Made by a program: the position numbers and the translations under genes
The notes under the pieces: model-generated
Told to the model about the DNA's origin: nothing
Seen by the model: the letters and a program-made list of their open reading frames with translations, nothing else
Databases searched by the model: none
NCBI RefSeq assembly: GCF_020829445.1
Contig: NZ_JAIVFV010000044.1
Location: 1 to 45,012, forward strand
Reading direction: 5' to 3'
Length of the DNA stretch: 45,012 bases
DNA from: Nostoc sp. CHAB 5836
Lineage (GTDB): Bacteria; Cyanobacteriota; Cyanobacteriia; Cyanobacteriales; Nostocaceae
Shown here: piece by piece, positions 16,947-24,901 of the stretch
How positions within the stretch are numbered: the stretch's first letter is position 1
How the letters are laid out: the number at the start of each line of letters is the position of its first letter

Positions 16947-19478
16947 ATGACAAAGAAAGTTTACCACGTCTACCGTTTAAGTGCCTCTAAACAAGAAAGA
17001 GATTGGGCAGAAGCTACCAAAGCAAACCCTTGTCCGTTATGCGGTAAACCTGACTGGTGTAGCGTAGCTGCTAGCGGTGATGCAGTGTTATGCCGTCGCA
17101 CAGACACAACACCAAACGGCTGGAAGCATATCAAAGACAGCAAAGACGGCTACCCCATCTACGTGAAAACGGGAGCGGTCAGCGATTACGTACAAAATCA
17201 CCGTCAGCATTTCCAACTGACACCACCCAAACCAAAACCTGTAACTACAGGCACTATCCGCCTAGCGACTCTGCCCCTGCCAGTCACCACACCAGAGAGA
17301 CGGACAGATATAAAAACCTATGAAACAGATGTCTTGTATCCCTACTCTAAAACTCAACTTGTGAGAAGAGTTGAGAAACCAGACTATGCCAAACCCAAGG
17401 GGTATAGCAAAAAGGTTTATCCGGCGCGAATGGATGAAGACGGTTGGCCTGTCCCTGGCAAGGGATTAGACCCATGGCCGCCGTACCGAATAGATGAAGT
17501 TAAAGAATACGGCAAAGGGCGATGGATTATAGGGGTAGAGGGTGAAACTTGTGTAGAGGCAGCGCGGAGTTTGGGACTGGTGGCGTTCACTTTCCAAGGG
17601 AGTTGTTGGGGTGAAGCTGACCTATCAAATGGGATGCGGATGTTTCAGGCAGCAGGTGTTGCCGGAGTGATTTACATTCCTGACAACGACAATCCAGGGC
17701 GAAAAAAATCAGCAGCGCTAGCAGATGCGGCGGTCAGGGTCGAAATGCCGTTTGTGGAAGTGTCTCCTACGGCGCTGTGGTCAGATTGTCCAGACAAGGG
17801 CGATATAGCAGATTGGGTGGAATGGGGAATGGCAAAAGGTTTTAACCGAGAAGATTTTATCGAGCGCCTGGAGCGAGAAATTCAAAGCACAGTCGAATCA
17901 AGTCAAGAAGGGGTATCACCAGCCCGGAGTAAAAGTAAGCAAATGCTTAACTTGATTGCCGCTGAATGGGGACATCGCCTACGGTTTAACACCATGACCA
18001 TCAGACCGGAATTAGACGGCGAACCTCTGGACATGGATACCTTGGCAATTAACTTGATTGATGAGTTTGACATCGACATCAGCAGCGAGAAGGCATCGCA
18101 GATAGTGCTTAGTCTTGCTAAAAAACGTTCTTACTCTCCGGTGCAAGAGTATTTGGAGCGCGTAGCCCAGCATTATTCATCCGTTGACCTGGGGATATTA
18201 GATGATCTTGCGACTCGCTACTTTGGCAGCAATGAACCGCTGCACAACGTTTTCATGAGAAAACATTTAATTGGACAAGTGAAGCGGGTATTTGAACCTG
18301 GGTGTCAGCATGACACAGCTGTAGTATTGCAGGGAAGCCAGGGCATTAGAAAATCGACCTTTTGGCGAACGCTAGCTGTTAACCCTGACTGGTTCGATGA
18401 CACGATTGCCAGCGGCAACAATGACAAAGACGAACGGCTCAAGCTGAGACGATTTTGGATTTTAGAGCTAGCAGAACTCGAATCAGTTTTTAGACGCAAA
18501 GAGATAGCGAGTTTACGGGGTTTTCTCACAACCAAAGATGATAACTTGCGGGTTCCCTATGGGCGGTCGATTGAATCCTTCCCCAGAACTAGCTGCTTTG
18601 TGGGCAGTGTAAACCCGGCGGAATTCCTGGTTGACCCGGAGGGACACAGAAGGTACTGGATTATCCCTGTCACTGTTGACGAAATCCCTGTAGAGAAACT
18701 GGCTGAAGAGCGGGACAGGTTGTGGGCAGCAGCCGTTATGTCCTATCGCAATGGAGAGGAAAACCGCTTAACTAAAAGTGACGAAAAGCGCAACGCCCTG
18801 CTAAATAAACGCCATGAGGTAAGCGACACCTGGGACGAAGCAATTGACGCATTCTTGGAGTTTCAATCAGAAACCACCGTCAGCGACATTTTGAGTAACT
18901 GTCTCAAAATCGAACTTGGCAAGCAGGAGCGCAGTTTACAGATGCGGGCGACTGAGTGCTTAAAGCGTATTGGGTGGGTGAAGTGCGAGAAGAAGAAGAT
19001 TCGCGGCAAAGTTTTACAGATGTGGAGATGGCAACCGGAAGAGGGTAAGGTAGCAACAGAGAGTGAAAATCGTTCAAATTCAGATACAGCATCCAGTACG
19101 GCGACAGATACTAATGAATTGTCTTCAAAGGTAGCAACTAATATAACAACTACCTCTAATCCAGATACAGCAAGTAATACAGCCGAAAGATTGCCACCTT
19201 TGCCACCTTTTTCTGAGATTTCTGACAGCAAAGAAAAAAAAATAAATAAATTTGTACACAAGAATCAAAATCATGAAGTAGACGATTCCAAAAATGTCGT
19301 CCCGATTGATACCTTTGAGGTTGGCGATCAAGTGGAGTACATCGGTGCAGTGCGTCCTAGCTTGCACGGCAAAAAACTGGTGGTATCTGAAATTCAAGGG
19401 GATATTTTTTGGTTAACGCAACCGGGATACAAAAGCCCGGTTGTTTCTGCCACCGCTGCCGAACTGAGGAGACGTTAG
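16947..19478 (+). CDS. Primase-helicase (toprim-like plus VirE/VapE-type P-loop)
   Basis: An 843-residue replication-type protein. An N-terminal zinc ribbon (CPLCGKPDWC, then C48) is followed by a toprim-like core near residues 190-260 (WIIGVEGETCVEAARSLG; YIPDNDNPGRK). Next comes a VirE/VapE-type helicase domain with Walker A GSQGIRKST near residue 462, the acidic segment ILELAELES and the motif NPAEFLVDPEGHRRYW. A Ser/Thr/Asn-rich linker (about 700-780) contains short duplications. The last 55 residues look SH3-like. Such proteins replicate plasmids, phages and phage satellites. Here it suggests the excised circle can replicate, or descends from a replicon. It starts at ATG 16947. Confidence 0.85.
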   Translation: MTKKVYHVYRLSASKQERDWAEATKANPCPLCGKPDWCSVAASGDAVLCRRTDTTPNGWKHIKDSKDGYPIYVKTGAVSDYVQNHRQHFQLTPPKPKPVTTGTIRLATLPLPVTTPERRTDIKTYETDVLYPYSKTQLVRRVEKPDYAKPKGYSKKVYPARMDEDGWPVPGKGLDPWPPYRIDEVKEYGKGRWIIGVEGETCVEAARSLGLVAFTFQGSCWGEADLSNGMRMFQAAGVAGVIYIPDNDNPGRKKSAALADAAVRVEMPFVEVSPTALWSDCPDKGDIADWVEWGMAKGFNREDFIERLEREIQSTVESSQEGVSPARSKSKQMLNLIAAEWGHRLRFNTMTIRPELDGEPLDMDTLAINLIDEFDIDISSEKASQIVLSLAKKRSYSPVQEYLERVAQHYSSVDLGILDDLATRYFGSNEPLHNVFMRKHLIGQVKRVFEPGCQHDTAVVLQGSQGIRKSTFWRTLAVNPDWFDDTIASGNNDKDERLKLRRFWILELAELESVFRRKEIASLRGFLTTKDDNLRVPYGRSIESFPRTSCFVGSVNPAEFLVDPEGHRRYWIIPVTVDEIPVEKLAEERDRLWAAAVMSYRNGEENRLTKSDEKRNALLNKRHEVSDTWDEAIDAFLEFQSETTVSDILSNCLKIELGKQERSLQMRATECLKRIGWVKCEKKKIRGKVLQMWRWQPEEGKVATESENRSNSDTASSTATDTNELSSKVATNITTTSNPDTASNTAERLPPLPPFSEISDSKEKKINKFVHKNQNHEVDDSKNVVPIDTFEVGDQVEYIGAVRPSLHGKKLVVSEIQGDIFWLTQPGYKSPVVSATAAELRRR
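19117..19217 (+). repeat. Linker-coding repeat, partner of 15011-15108
   Basis: Encodes part of the low-complexity linker of the primase and matches 15011-15108 in inverted orientation. Recombination between the two would invert the 4 kb between them. Confidence 0.8.
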
Positions 19479-19509
19479 CCATCCTCACCGCGATGCTTGG
19501 TCGTACCTT

Positions 19510-19577
19510 AACTTCCAACTCCTGACTTACAACTTCCACCAGCTAGTTGGTGAAGTCGTAAGTTGAAGTTGGAAGTT
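19510..19577. repeat. Long hairpin after the primase gene
   Basis: The arms AACTTCCAACT..CTTACAACTTCCACCA and TTGGTGAAG..GTAAGTTGAAGTTGGAAGTT fold into a stem of about 30 bp with a few mismatches and a tight GCTAG loop. It may terminate the primase transcript or be a small palindromic repeat. Confidence 0.75.
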
Positions 19578-20762
19578 ACTGCAATGATCGCCCCTAACGC
19601 AATACGCTTTACATTCGTGTAACTAAAACCGGAACCCTTAAGGCTTCCTTAGCGCAAGTAAAGCGAATTACATTGAACGATAAACCGATTAAGGGTTAAG
19701 TCCCAATCGGGAGAGTTAGCGATCGCGCAGTAGTCGTGCAATTTTAGTTGAGCGAAACTCTGTCAAGGGTTAAGGTTCGATAGGGAGTGTCAGCGATCGC
19801 CGCCGTAAAACATACGTCGCTACGGAGCCTTAACCCCTTGCGTCAGCAAACATTTACAAATGAAAACAATGCTTCGGCATACTATACCGAAGTCGAGTAT
19901 GGGTATGTCCTTGCTAAAACAACCTAATCCTTTTTCGGGAAGTATACTTGTCACTGGTTTAATTCTTCCTAGAATTGCAGTGTCAGCAACGAAGTTACTC
20001 TCTTCGACATTAACCCCAAAGAAAGCAAGTTCACTGATCACCACCCAGTTTGTGACGGACAGTATACTCATCGACGGATGATTTACAACCATGAAAAACC
20101 ATCAAAAAAAACTCTGGCGAAGAATAACGATAAAAACCTAATAGGTTTAGGCACAAAATTCTAAGGATTTTAAAGGCAGTCTAACCAGTCCCCACTTGCC
20201 GCGCACTCATGCTGCATAAAGCCTTGAGTGCAGCAACGAGTTACCGCGTTGCATTTTAACGCAGACTGTACAGCAGTTCTCACCAGCATTAAACTTTTGC
20301 AAGGGTAGAGCGTGAGTAGCCCGAATCTTACGACCGCACAAAGTTAACCAAGTTTCCGAGAACGGATTTTCGCTTTCCATTAGATGCAGCACTCCGTTTT
20401 GACTCATCCGTCTTCCCTGTACTTTCATGCCAAATACACTCGCGTTTTAGCCTAGTGTATAAAGTTTGACAAGTAATCTGCAAGTTGTTGCAAAAATTTG
20501 CCGGACAACATAATGTTATTCGCCAGCGAATTTTGACTTATACACCACTGTTGCATCTCCAGTCGAGGGTTAAGGTTCGATTCCTATTCTGTTGAGTATA
20601 CAGCTAAAACTTCACACCCCTTAAGCCACAATTTGCAAATCAAATTACCATTTCACTAGAGTTTTGGATGTTTAAATCGCAAGCTTTAAGACAAAAAAAA
20701 GCCACACAAAACGCAGACTTGCAAAACGGTTGATATACAAAGCTTTTAGGCTTCAGCCTAGC
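19578..20762. repeat. Repetitive right arm of the element
   Basis: About 1.2 kb, mostly non-coding. AGGGTTAAG(G)TTCGAT-like blocks near 19680, 19766 and 20568 are followed by AGCGATCGC at the first two. GTATAC sites are at 19939 and 20064 (AGTATAC) and 20596. GCCTAGYGTATA occurs at 20450 and again overlapping the right recombination site at 20756. The inverted pair TAGGCT-TC-AGCCTA lies immediately before the site. These could be recombinase or accessory-factor binding sites. One small minus-strand gene is possible at 20207-20407. Confidence 0.55.
20207..20407 (-). CDS. Possible small zinc-ribbon protein
   Basis: A 66-residue frame starts MSQNGVLHLMESENPF and continues WLTLCGRK and ENCCTVCVKMQRGN. 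The HL..TLCG....CxxC pattern is that of small zinc-ribbon proteins often found on plasmids and phages. An upstream ATG at 20428 would add seven residues. There is no neighbour to support it and the region is repeat-rich, so it is only a candidate. Confidence 0.5.
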   Translation of the reverse strand: MSQNGVLHLMESENPFSETWLTLCGRKIRATHALPLQKFNAGENCCTVCVKMQRGNSLLHSRLYAA

Positions 20763-20772
20763 GTATACCCTG
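20763..20772 (+). other. Right recombination site of the nifD element
   Basis: GTATACCCTG, identical to 13388-13397. NifD sequence resumes directly after it with G GTTAGAATACAACTTC (restored codons TGG TTA GAA TAC AAC TTC). Confidence 0.88.
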
Positions 20773-21222
20773 GTTAGAATACAACTTCTTCGGCCCCACC
20801 AAGATTGCTGAATCTTTACGGGAAATCGCTTCTAAGTTTGACGAAACAATCCAAGCAAACGCTGAGAAGGTTATCGCCAAGTATCAGCCCACAATGGATG
20901 CGGTAGTTGCTAAGTATCGCCCCCGTTTGGAAGGTAAGACTGTTGCTATCATGGTTGGTGGTCTACGTCCTCGCCACGTTGTCCCAGCTTTCCAAGACTT
21001 GGGCATGAAGATGATTGGTACTGGTTATGAGTTCGCTCATAATGACGATTACAAACGTACCACTCACTACATCGAAAACGGCACCGTCGTTTATGACGAC
21101 GTTACCGCTTATGAATTCGAGGAATTTATCAAAGCGCTGAAGCCTGACCTAGTAGCTTCTGGTGTGAAAGAGAAGTACGTCTTCCAAAAGATGGGTCTTC
21201 CTTTCCGTCAAATGCACTCTTG

Positions 21223-21233
21223 GGATTACTCCG
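21223..21233 (+). other. Core site of the classical nifD (xisA) element
   Basis: The 11-mer GGATTACTCCG sits in the codons for W-D-Y-S of QMHSWDYS. I recall this as the direct repeat bounding the 11-kb nifD element of Anabaena PCC 7120, excised by XisA. NifD homology ends here. No second copy was found by eye in the rest of the window on either strand. Confidence 0.85.
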
Positions 21234-21267
21234 AACCTAGCGATGCCTCCGGCGGGCTACGCGCCAA

Positions 21268-21343
21268 CGCTCCTCAACATCATATAATGCAAGGTTTTTT
21301 AGCGGCGGAAGAAAAAAGAGCCTGTTTCTAGCCTAAATGCGAG
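21268..21343 (+). repeat. Direct repeat, copy A, upstream of vapBC
   Basis: CGCTCCTCAACATCATATAA followed by GCGGCGGAAGA and TTTCTAGCCTAAATG matches copy B at 22320-22395 with about eight changes. Weaker similarity continues for some 150 bp (TTTTTAGATTAAAT near 21478 and 22530). Copy A carries a 23-bp insertion inside the HIP1 octamer that is intact in copy B. Confidence 0.8.
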
Positions 21344-21641
21344 TTGCAGGGTTATGTAATAACAATCTGTTTTGATGCTTTAGATAGTATAACTCTTATG
21401 CACTCAGGTTTTTAGATTTGAAAAGCATTTTGCTCAAATAAAAACTGTAAAATAAAAGACTATTTCAAATGACGATTTTTTAGATTAAATGGTGCGTAGT
21501 AGCTAAATTGAGCAGCAGAAGATAAAATTTTTATTCACACTATAGTACAATATTTTGTCCATTTGCTCCATAAAGTGTTAACCTGCTAGACTGAAATGAT
21601 TGGACGCAGAAAAGACAGATAAATAAGCTCTGGAGGTTCCC

Positions 21642-21881
21642 TTGAGTATTATACAAACTGCCACTGAAAAAATGCGATCGCTCCCGCGAGAGAAGCAACA
21701 AGAGGTCTTAGATTTTATTGAGTTTCTGCAAAGTCAGTTAGCACAACAAAATATAAATATTGAACAAATTGAGCCTATTTCATTTTTGGCAGCAGCTCAA
21801 CAATTTGCTGGTTGTGTTGATGGTGGCCCCGGTGATTTGGCAACGAACAAACAATATCTGGAAGGTTTAGGAACTGAATGA
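21642..21881 (+). CDS. VapB-like antitoxin (DUF2281 type)
   Basis: This 79-residue protein starts with TTG 21642 after TGGAGG (ribosome binding site). It reads MSIIQTATEKMRSLPREKQQ, then EVLDFIEFLQSQ, the signature of small cyanobacterial antitoxins whose N-terminal helix pair mentions LP-KQ-EVLDFIEFL. It ends EGLGTE and overlaps the toxin start by 4 nt (ATGA), so the two are translationally coupled. No other start fits better, since an ATG only appears at residue 11. Confidence 0.78.
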   Translation: MSIIQTATEKMRSLPREKQQEVLDFIEFLQSQLAQQNINIEQIEPISFLAAAQQFAGCVDGGPGDLATNKQYLEGLGTE

Positions 21882-22300
21882 AGCAGCGAGTCATCATCGA
21901 TACTGGTCCATTAGTAGCCTTTATTAATCGCAGAGAGCATCTTCATACCTGGGTAATGAACACGTTAGCTACAATTGAGCAGCCTTTACTGACTTGTGAG
22001 CCTGTGATTGTAGAGACTTGTTTCTTGTTGCGAAATATCTACGGTGGTCAAGATACGGTGATGTCTTTACTCGACGAGGGAAAGATATTAATTTCGATGT
22101 GTTTGAGTGAAGAAGTGGCAGTGATTAAAGAATTGTTGCGGCAATATCAGTCAGTTCCAATGTCATTAGCAGATGCGTGTTTGGTGAGAATGACAGAACT
22201 GTATCCTGATAATGAGTTGCTAACATTTGATAGCGATTTTAGAATTTATCGAAAGAATTGTAATCAATTAATTTCTGTGATTATGCCAGAGGATTTGTAA
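21878..22300 (+). CDS. PIN-domain toxin (VapC-like)
   Basis: This 140-residue PIN-domain ribonuclease has all acidic positions: D8 in IIDTGPLVAF, E in PVIVETCFLL, D in SLADACLVRM and D in LLTFDSDFRIY. It is expected to cleave RNA when not bound by the upstream antitoxin. Its Asp and Glu residues are intact, so the pair may be active. It is flanked by direct repeats (21268-21343, 22320-22395), which suggests that this module was inserted or duplicated as a unit. It lies only 650 nt inside the second nifD breakpoint. Confidence 0.88.
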   Translation: MKQRVIIDTGPLVAFINRREHLHTWVMNTLATIEQPLLTCEPVIVETCFLLRNIYGGQDTVMSLLDEGKILISMCLSEEVAVIKELLRQYQSVPMSLADACLVRMTELYPDNELLTFDSDFRIYRKNCNQLISVIMPEDL

Positions 22301-22319
22301 AAATAGGGTTAAGAGCGAT

Positions 22320-22395
22320 CGCTCCTCAACATCATATAATACAAAGTTTTTTTGCGGCGGGAGAATAAAGAGCCTATTTCTAGCCTAAATGTAAG
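22320..22395 (+). repeat. Direct repeat, copy B, downstream of vapBC
   Basis: Partner of copy A at 21268-21343, about 1050 bp apart. Here the HIP1 octamer AGCGATCGCTCC at the left edge is intact. Confidence 0.8.
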
Positions 22396-22555
22396 ATTTA
22401 CGCTCTCCTATAAAAATATCTCTTTGTAATTTATAAACATATAAATCTTATTATGTCCCGTTTTTCCGATTAAATTAAATCTGCTTTGGCGATAAACTGT
22501 AAATAAAAAACCTTTTTTTAATGATGTCTTTTTAGATTAAATTTAGTGCTATTAA

Positions 22556-23053
22556 TTAAATAAACTTACACAATTCTTTATGTTGGTGACCAATCCGAAT
22601 ATTAGTAAGTTCAAATTTACCGTAACCAGGAGAACTGACAATACGCTTTTCGTATCCATTTGCTTCAATAAGAGCAATGACTTGTACAACTTTAGTTGGT
22701 TCATCCTTCGTCATGAGCCACAATTGCTCTAAAACATCTTCCTCAGCAGATAAAAACTTATCACACTTGACACGTGTAAAATTTTTATCCAATTCTAATA
22801 GATTATTTTGGACGTAAATTAATCCTGCTTCGTATAGAATACCCTGAATGTAGTTTTTAATATCTAATTTAATCTTATTTTCTTCCTGATAGTATTTATA
22901 ATCATCTAATTGATGTTTCAATGTGAATAAGTATTTTTGCAAACCAGGATGTAAAATTGTTTCGTGAGCCTTTGACAATGAACCAACATAGGCTGTAATG
23001 GAAACAGGATCAGAAAGCTGATCGGCAGTAGATGCTTTATTGAGAACATACAT
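22556..23053 (-). CDS. Hypothetical protein
   Basis: This 165-residue protein is soluble and mostly helical, with no signal peptide or membrane segment. It starts MYVLNKASTADQLSDPVSIT and ends GHQHKELCKFI. The middle is a Lys/Glu/Tyr-rich helix (HQLDDYKYYQEENKIKLDIK). I do not recognise a family. It is flanked by A+T-rich repeats on one side and toxin remnants on the other. A+T content is higher than in the nif genes, which may point to transfer. Confidence 0.6.
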   Translation of the reverse strand: MYVLNKASTADQLSDPVSITAYVGSLSKAHETILHPGLQKYLFTLKHQLDDYKYYQEENKIKLDIKNYIQGILYEAGLIYVQNNLLELDKNFTRVKCDKFLSAEEDVLEQLWLMTKDEPTKVVQVIALIEANGYEKRIVSSPGYGKFELTNIRIGHQHKELCKFI

Positions 23054-23246
23054 AGACTTAATTACCCCAGCAACATTACAATTTTCACCATACCATACTC
23101 ATTTTTTTTGTCTAACCCAGAAAACACTGATGAATTAGAAAATTGTAGGGTGCGTTGCAAAGAGCGACAAGGCACCCTACTGTAGAATGGCGATCGCCTT
23201 AACGCAACAATAAACTATGCCAACATGGGATGGGGAATGCGATCGC

Positions 23247-23613
23247 ATTACACCGTCCAATCCTCAATTAACAATCCGGTTATCTTGCCCAAATCCCGAT
23301 GATTGTGTGTTAACAAAACTAATTTACAAGATAGTGTGATCGCCGAATAGTCCATCGTAGACATCGCAGTAAAATAAGTAGGCTGTTGTTGCGATCGCTC
23401 TTCCTCGACAATAAACTAGGCGATCGCATTAAGCCGTCCAAGCCTCAATTAACAATCCGGGTACTCTGCTGAAATCCCGATGATTGCGTGTTAATAAAAC
23501 TAATTTCCGAGAAAGTGCGTAGGCGAATAGCCCGTCGTAGACATCGCAGTAAAAGAAGTAGACTGTTGTTGCGATCGCCTCGCCCTCACTTTACAATAAA
23601 CTAGGCGATCGCA
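23247..23613 (-). pseudogene. Two tandem copies of a vapC 3' end
   Basis: On the minus strand each unit encodes a PIN-domain C-terminus; the copy at about 23430-23580 reads TTVYFFYCDVYDGLFAYALS, then RKLVLLTRNHRDFSRVPGLL and a final EAWTA stop. AACAATCC anchors are at 23270, 23451 and 23636, giving periods of 181 and 185 bp. The third unit belongs to the frame at 23614-23802. No start or catalytic N-terminus is present in these units. Confidence 0.75.
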
Positions 23614-23802
23614 TTAAATCGTCCAATCCTCTATTAACAATCCAGGTACTTTACTGAAATCCCGATGATTGCGCGTTAATAAAACTACTTTACGAGAAAG
23701 TGCGATCGCCGAATAGCCCGTAGACATCGCAGTAACATTCCCTATTATCTCCCGCAGATAACTTTGCGGACTTAATCGATCACTTCTATACTTCGGTTTC
23801 AA
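23614..23802 (-). pseudogene. Truncated VapC (PIN) toxin
   Basis: A 62-codon frame reads SYLREIIGNVTAMSTGYSAI, then ALSRKVVLLTRNHRDF, KVPGLLIEDWTI. Only the C-terminal part of the PIN domain is present, and the N-terminal catalytic Asp region is missing. It follows the antitoxin-like gene at 23786-23986 with a small overlap, as an intact toxin would. It has probably lost its 5' part by internal deletion. Confidence 0.7.
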
Positions 23803-23986
23803 TACCTTGTTGTGTTGGGGATTCTAAAACTTTTGTCTGCTGCTCTTTGTACTGAATAAGGTGGGGATATTGTTTCTGAAGTTGAATATAGTAATTCACC
23901 AACTTCTGGGGGTTGTGTCCATTCTCTAGAGATATAATATGGCGAATTTTACGTATTTGGCTAATTGCCTCATCATTCTTCCTCAT
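23786..23986 (-). CDS. Antitoxin-like protein of a VapC module
   Basis: This 66-residue protein starts MRKNDEAISQIRKIRHIISL and continues HNPQKLVNYYIQLQKQYPHL, ending in a polar tail (LESPTQQGIETEV). It is helical and charged, and its stop overlaps the truncated vapC frame. Cyanobacterial PIN toxins are often preceded by small proteins of this build. I name it from context, not from a firm motif match. Confidence 0.5.
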   Translation of the reverse strand: MRKNDEAISQIRKIRHIISLENGHNPQKLVNYYIQLQKQYPHLIQYKEQQTKVLESPTQQGIETEV

Positions 23987-24176
23987 TTTGCGCTCCTATT
24001 AACTCTAATGGCGTAACTAGCGTTGGAACGAATAACCCCAGCATAACGTTCAGCCGTCGTAGACATCTCAGAGATTGTGTGTAAAATGCAAAAGAAGTAG
24101 ACCGTTTTAGCGATCGCCCTCACTCGACAACACGCCACTGCATATTCATACTGGGTGAAGTTAAGCGTAGACGCTC

Positions 24177-24422
24177 TTAGCGGCTTGCCGAAGGCATCGC
24201 CTCTAACTCAGGAATGTGTTCAGTTTCGTAGTTTTCAATTAAAACACCAATAACTTCCATTAGAGATGCGAGTGGATGCGTCTCGTCTTCACCAACTTGA
24301 TCAATGAGACAATCAAGGATCTCAACTAAGCGTTCATATTCCTCTTCTGTGTGAGGAACAAAGACGTTTTCGGCAATGGATGACCAAGCACTGATGGTTT
24401 GATTTAGGTTGAAACTTTGCAT
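24177..24422 (-). CDS. HigA-like antitoxin lacking its HTH domain
   Basis: An 81-residue frame from ATG 24422 reads MQSFNLNQTISAW, then HTEEEYERLVEILDCLID and LASLMEVIGVLIENYETEH. This is the N-terminal half of cyanobacterial HigA antitoxins, which normally continue into an XRE-type helix-turn-helix. Here the frame ends ELEAMPSASR, where GCGATGCC-type repeat sequence (about 24170-24200) begins. The DNA-binding half has probably been cut off by the repeat. The start overlaps the higB stop by one base (TAATG). Confidence 0.75.
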   Translation of the reverse strand: MQSFNLNQTISAWSSIAENVFVPHTEEEYERLVEILDCLIDQVGEDETHPLASLMEVIGVLIENYETEHIPELEAMPSASR

Positions 24423-24709
24423 TATTCCTTCCACTTTCCTTCATCATATTCTGAATGCGTTAACACAGCCCGAATGTAGACCTTTTGGCGGTTGTAATGA
24501 ATTGCGGCAATGAGTCGAACTTTGTTACCACCAATATTAAACACTGTCAATTTACCGACTTGATCTGCTGATGGAAACATTTCACGGAGTTCTACAAATG
24601 AGGCAAACTCATTTCCCTTGACCAATCCATACCACTGAGCCAAGGCGTTATTTGTATCTGGATAAAGTTTAGCAAATTCATTCAGCCGTTTACGAGTAAT
24701 AACGTGCAT
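24422..24709 (-). CDS. HigB-like mRNA interferase toxin
   Basis: This 95-residue RelE/HigB-fold protein has MHVITRKRLNEFAKLYPD, then ALAQWYGLVKG, FNIGGNKVRLIAAIHYNRQ, KVYIRAVLTHSEYDEGKWK. The GGNKVRLI strand, the basic residues and the final H-EYD-GKW motif are the family signature. In HigBA modules the toxin gene comes first, as here. The paired antitoxin lacks its HTH domain, so autoregulation may be lost even if neutralisation survives. Confidence 0.88.
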   Translation of the reverse strand: MHVITRKRLNEFAKLYPDTNNALAQWYGLVKGNEFASFVELREMFPSADQVGKLTVFNIGGNKVRLIAAIHYNRQKVYIRAVLTHSEYDEGKWKE

Positions 24710-24840
24710 CTAAAAACCCATGATGTCTTAATAAATCAGCAGCATGACGAGTTTCGCGCAAGGTCTTGTGGTCAAAGTCCGGGGCAAACTGAATTTGTCC
24801 AGCAAGGTCGAGAAGGTTTTTCTTGCGGCGCGATTGTCCC
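24690..24840 (-). pseudogene. Fragment of a toxin-antitoxin protein
   Basis: The minus-strand frame ending at 24690-24692 reads QSRRKKNLLDLAGQIQFAPD, then FDHKTLRETRHAADLL. This resembles the C-terminal part of a VapB-type antitoxin (basic patch, hydrophobic strand, acidic tail). No start codon lies in the fragment, and it overlaps the higB start region. Confidence 0.4.
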
Positions 24841-24901
24841 CAGCTTTCTATTCTTACAAATTAGCCTGTTGTTGCGATCGCCTTCACTCGACAATAAACT
24901 A

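Larger units (their letters stand above)
13388..20772. mobile_element. 7.4-kb site-specific element interrupting nifD
   Basis: NifD homology stops and resumes at the 10-bp direct repeat GTATACCCTG (13388-13397 and 20763-20772). Joining across it removes 7375 bp and gives GGT ATA CCC TGG TTA GAA TAC, protein [11 protein letters not shown], in frame and matching NifD. Cargo: a tyrosine recombinase by the left end, an RHH-like protein, a small unknown protein, a primase-helicase, a possible zinc-ribbon protein, iterons and repeats. The plan fits developmentally excised heterocyst elements. The site differs from the classical GGATTACTCCG nifD site. Confidence 0.93.
20763..21331 (+). pseudogene. 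nifD: nifD middle segment, truncated again at its 3' end
   Basis: In the frame through ATA 20765 the product reads [20 protein letters not shown], then [28 protein letters not shown] and [11 protein letters not shown]. The His in QMHSWDYS is the FeMo-co ligand. NifD homology ends exactly at GGATTACTCCG (21223-21233). The expected GPYHGYDGFAIFARD tail is replaced by [12 protein letters not shown].., from repeat sequence, ending at TAG 21331. After excision of the 7.4-kb element, codons 1-454 would be contiguous but about 40 codons would still be missing. nifK does not follow. Confidence 0.93.

Noticed and set aside
19820..20092. Two opposing frames of 73-90 codons in the element's right arm
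   Set aside because: Neither has motifs, and they mirror each other in repeat-rich DNA.
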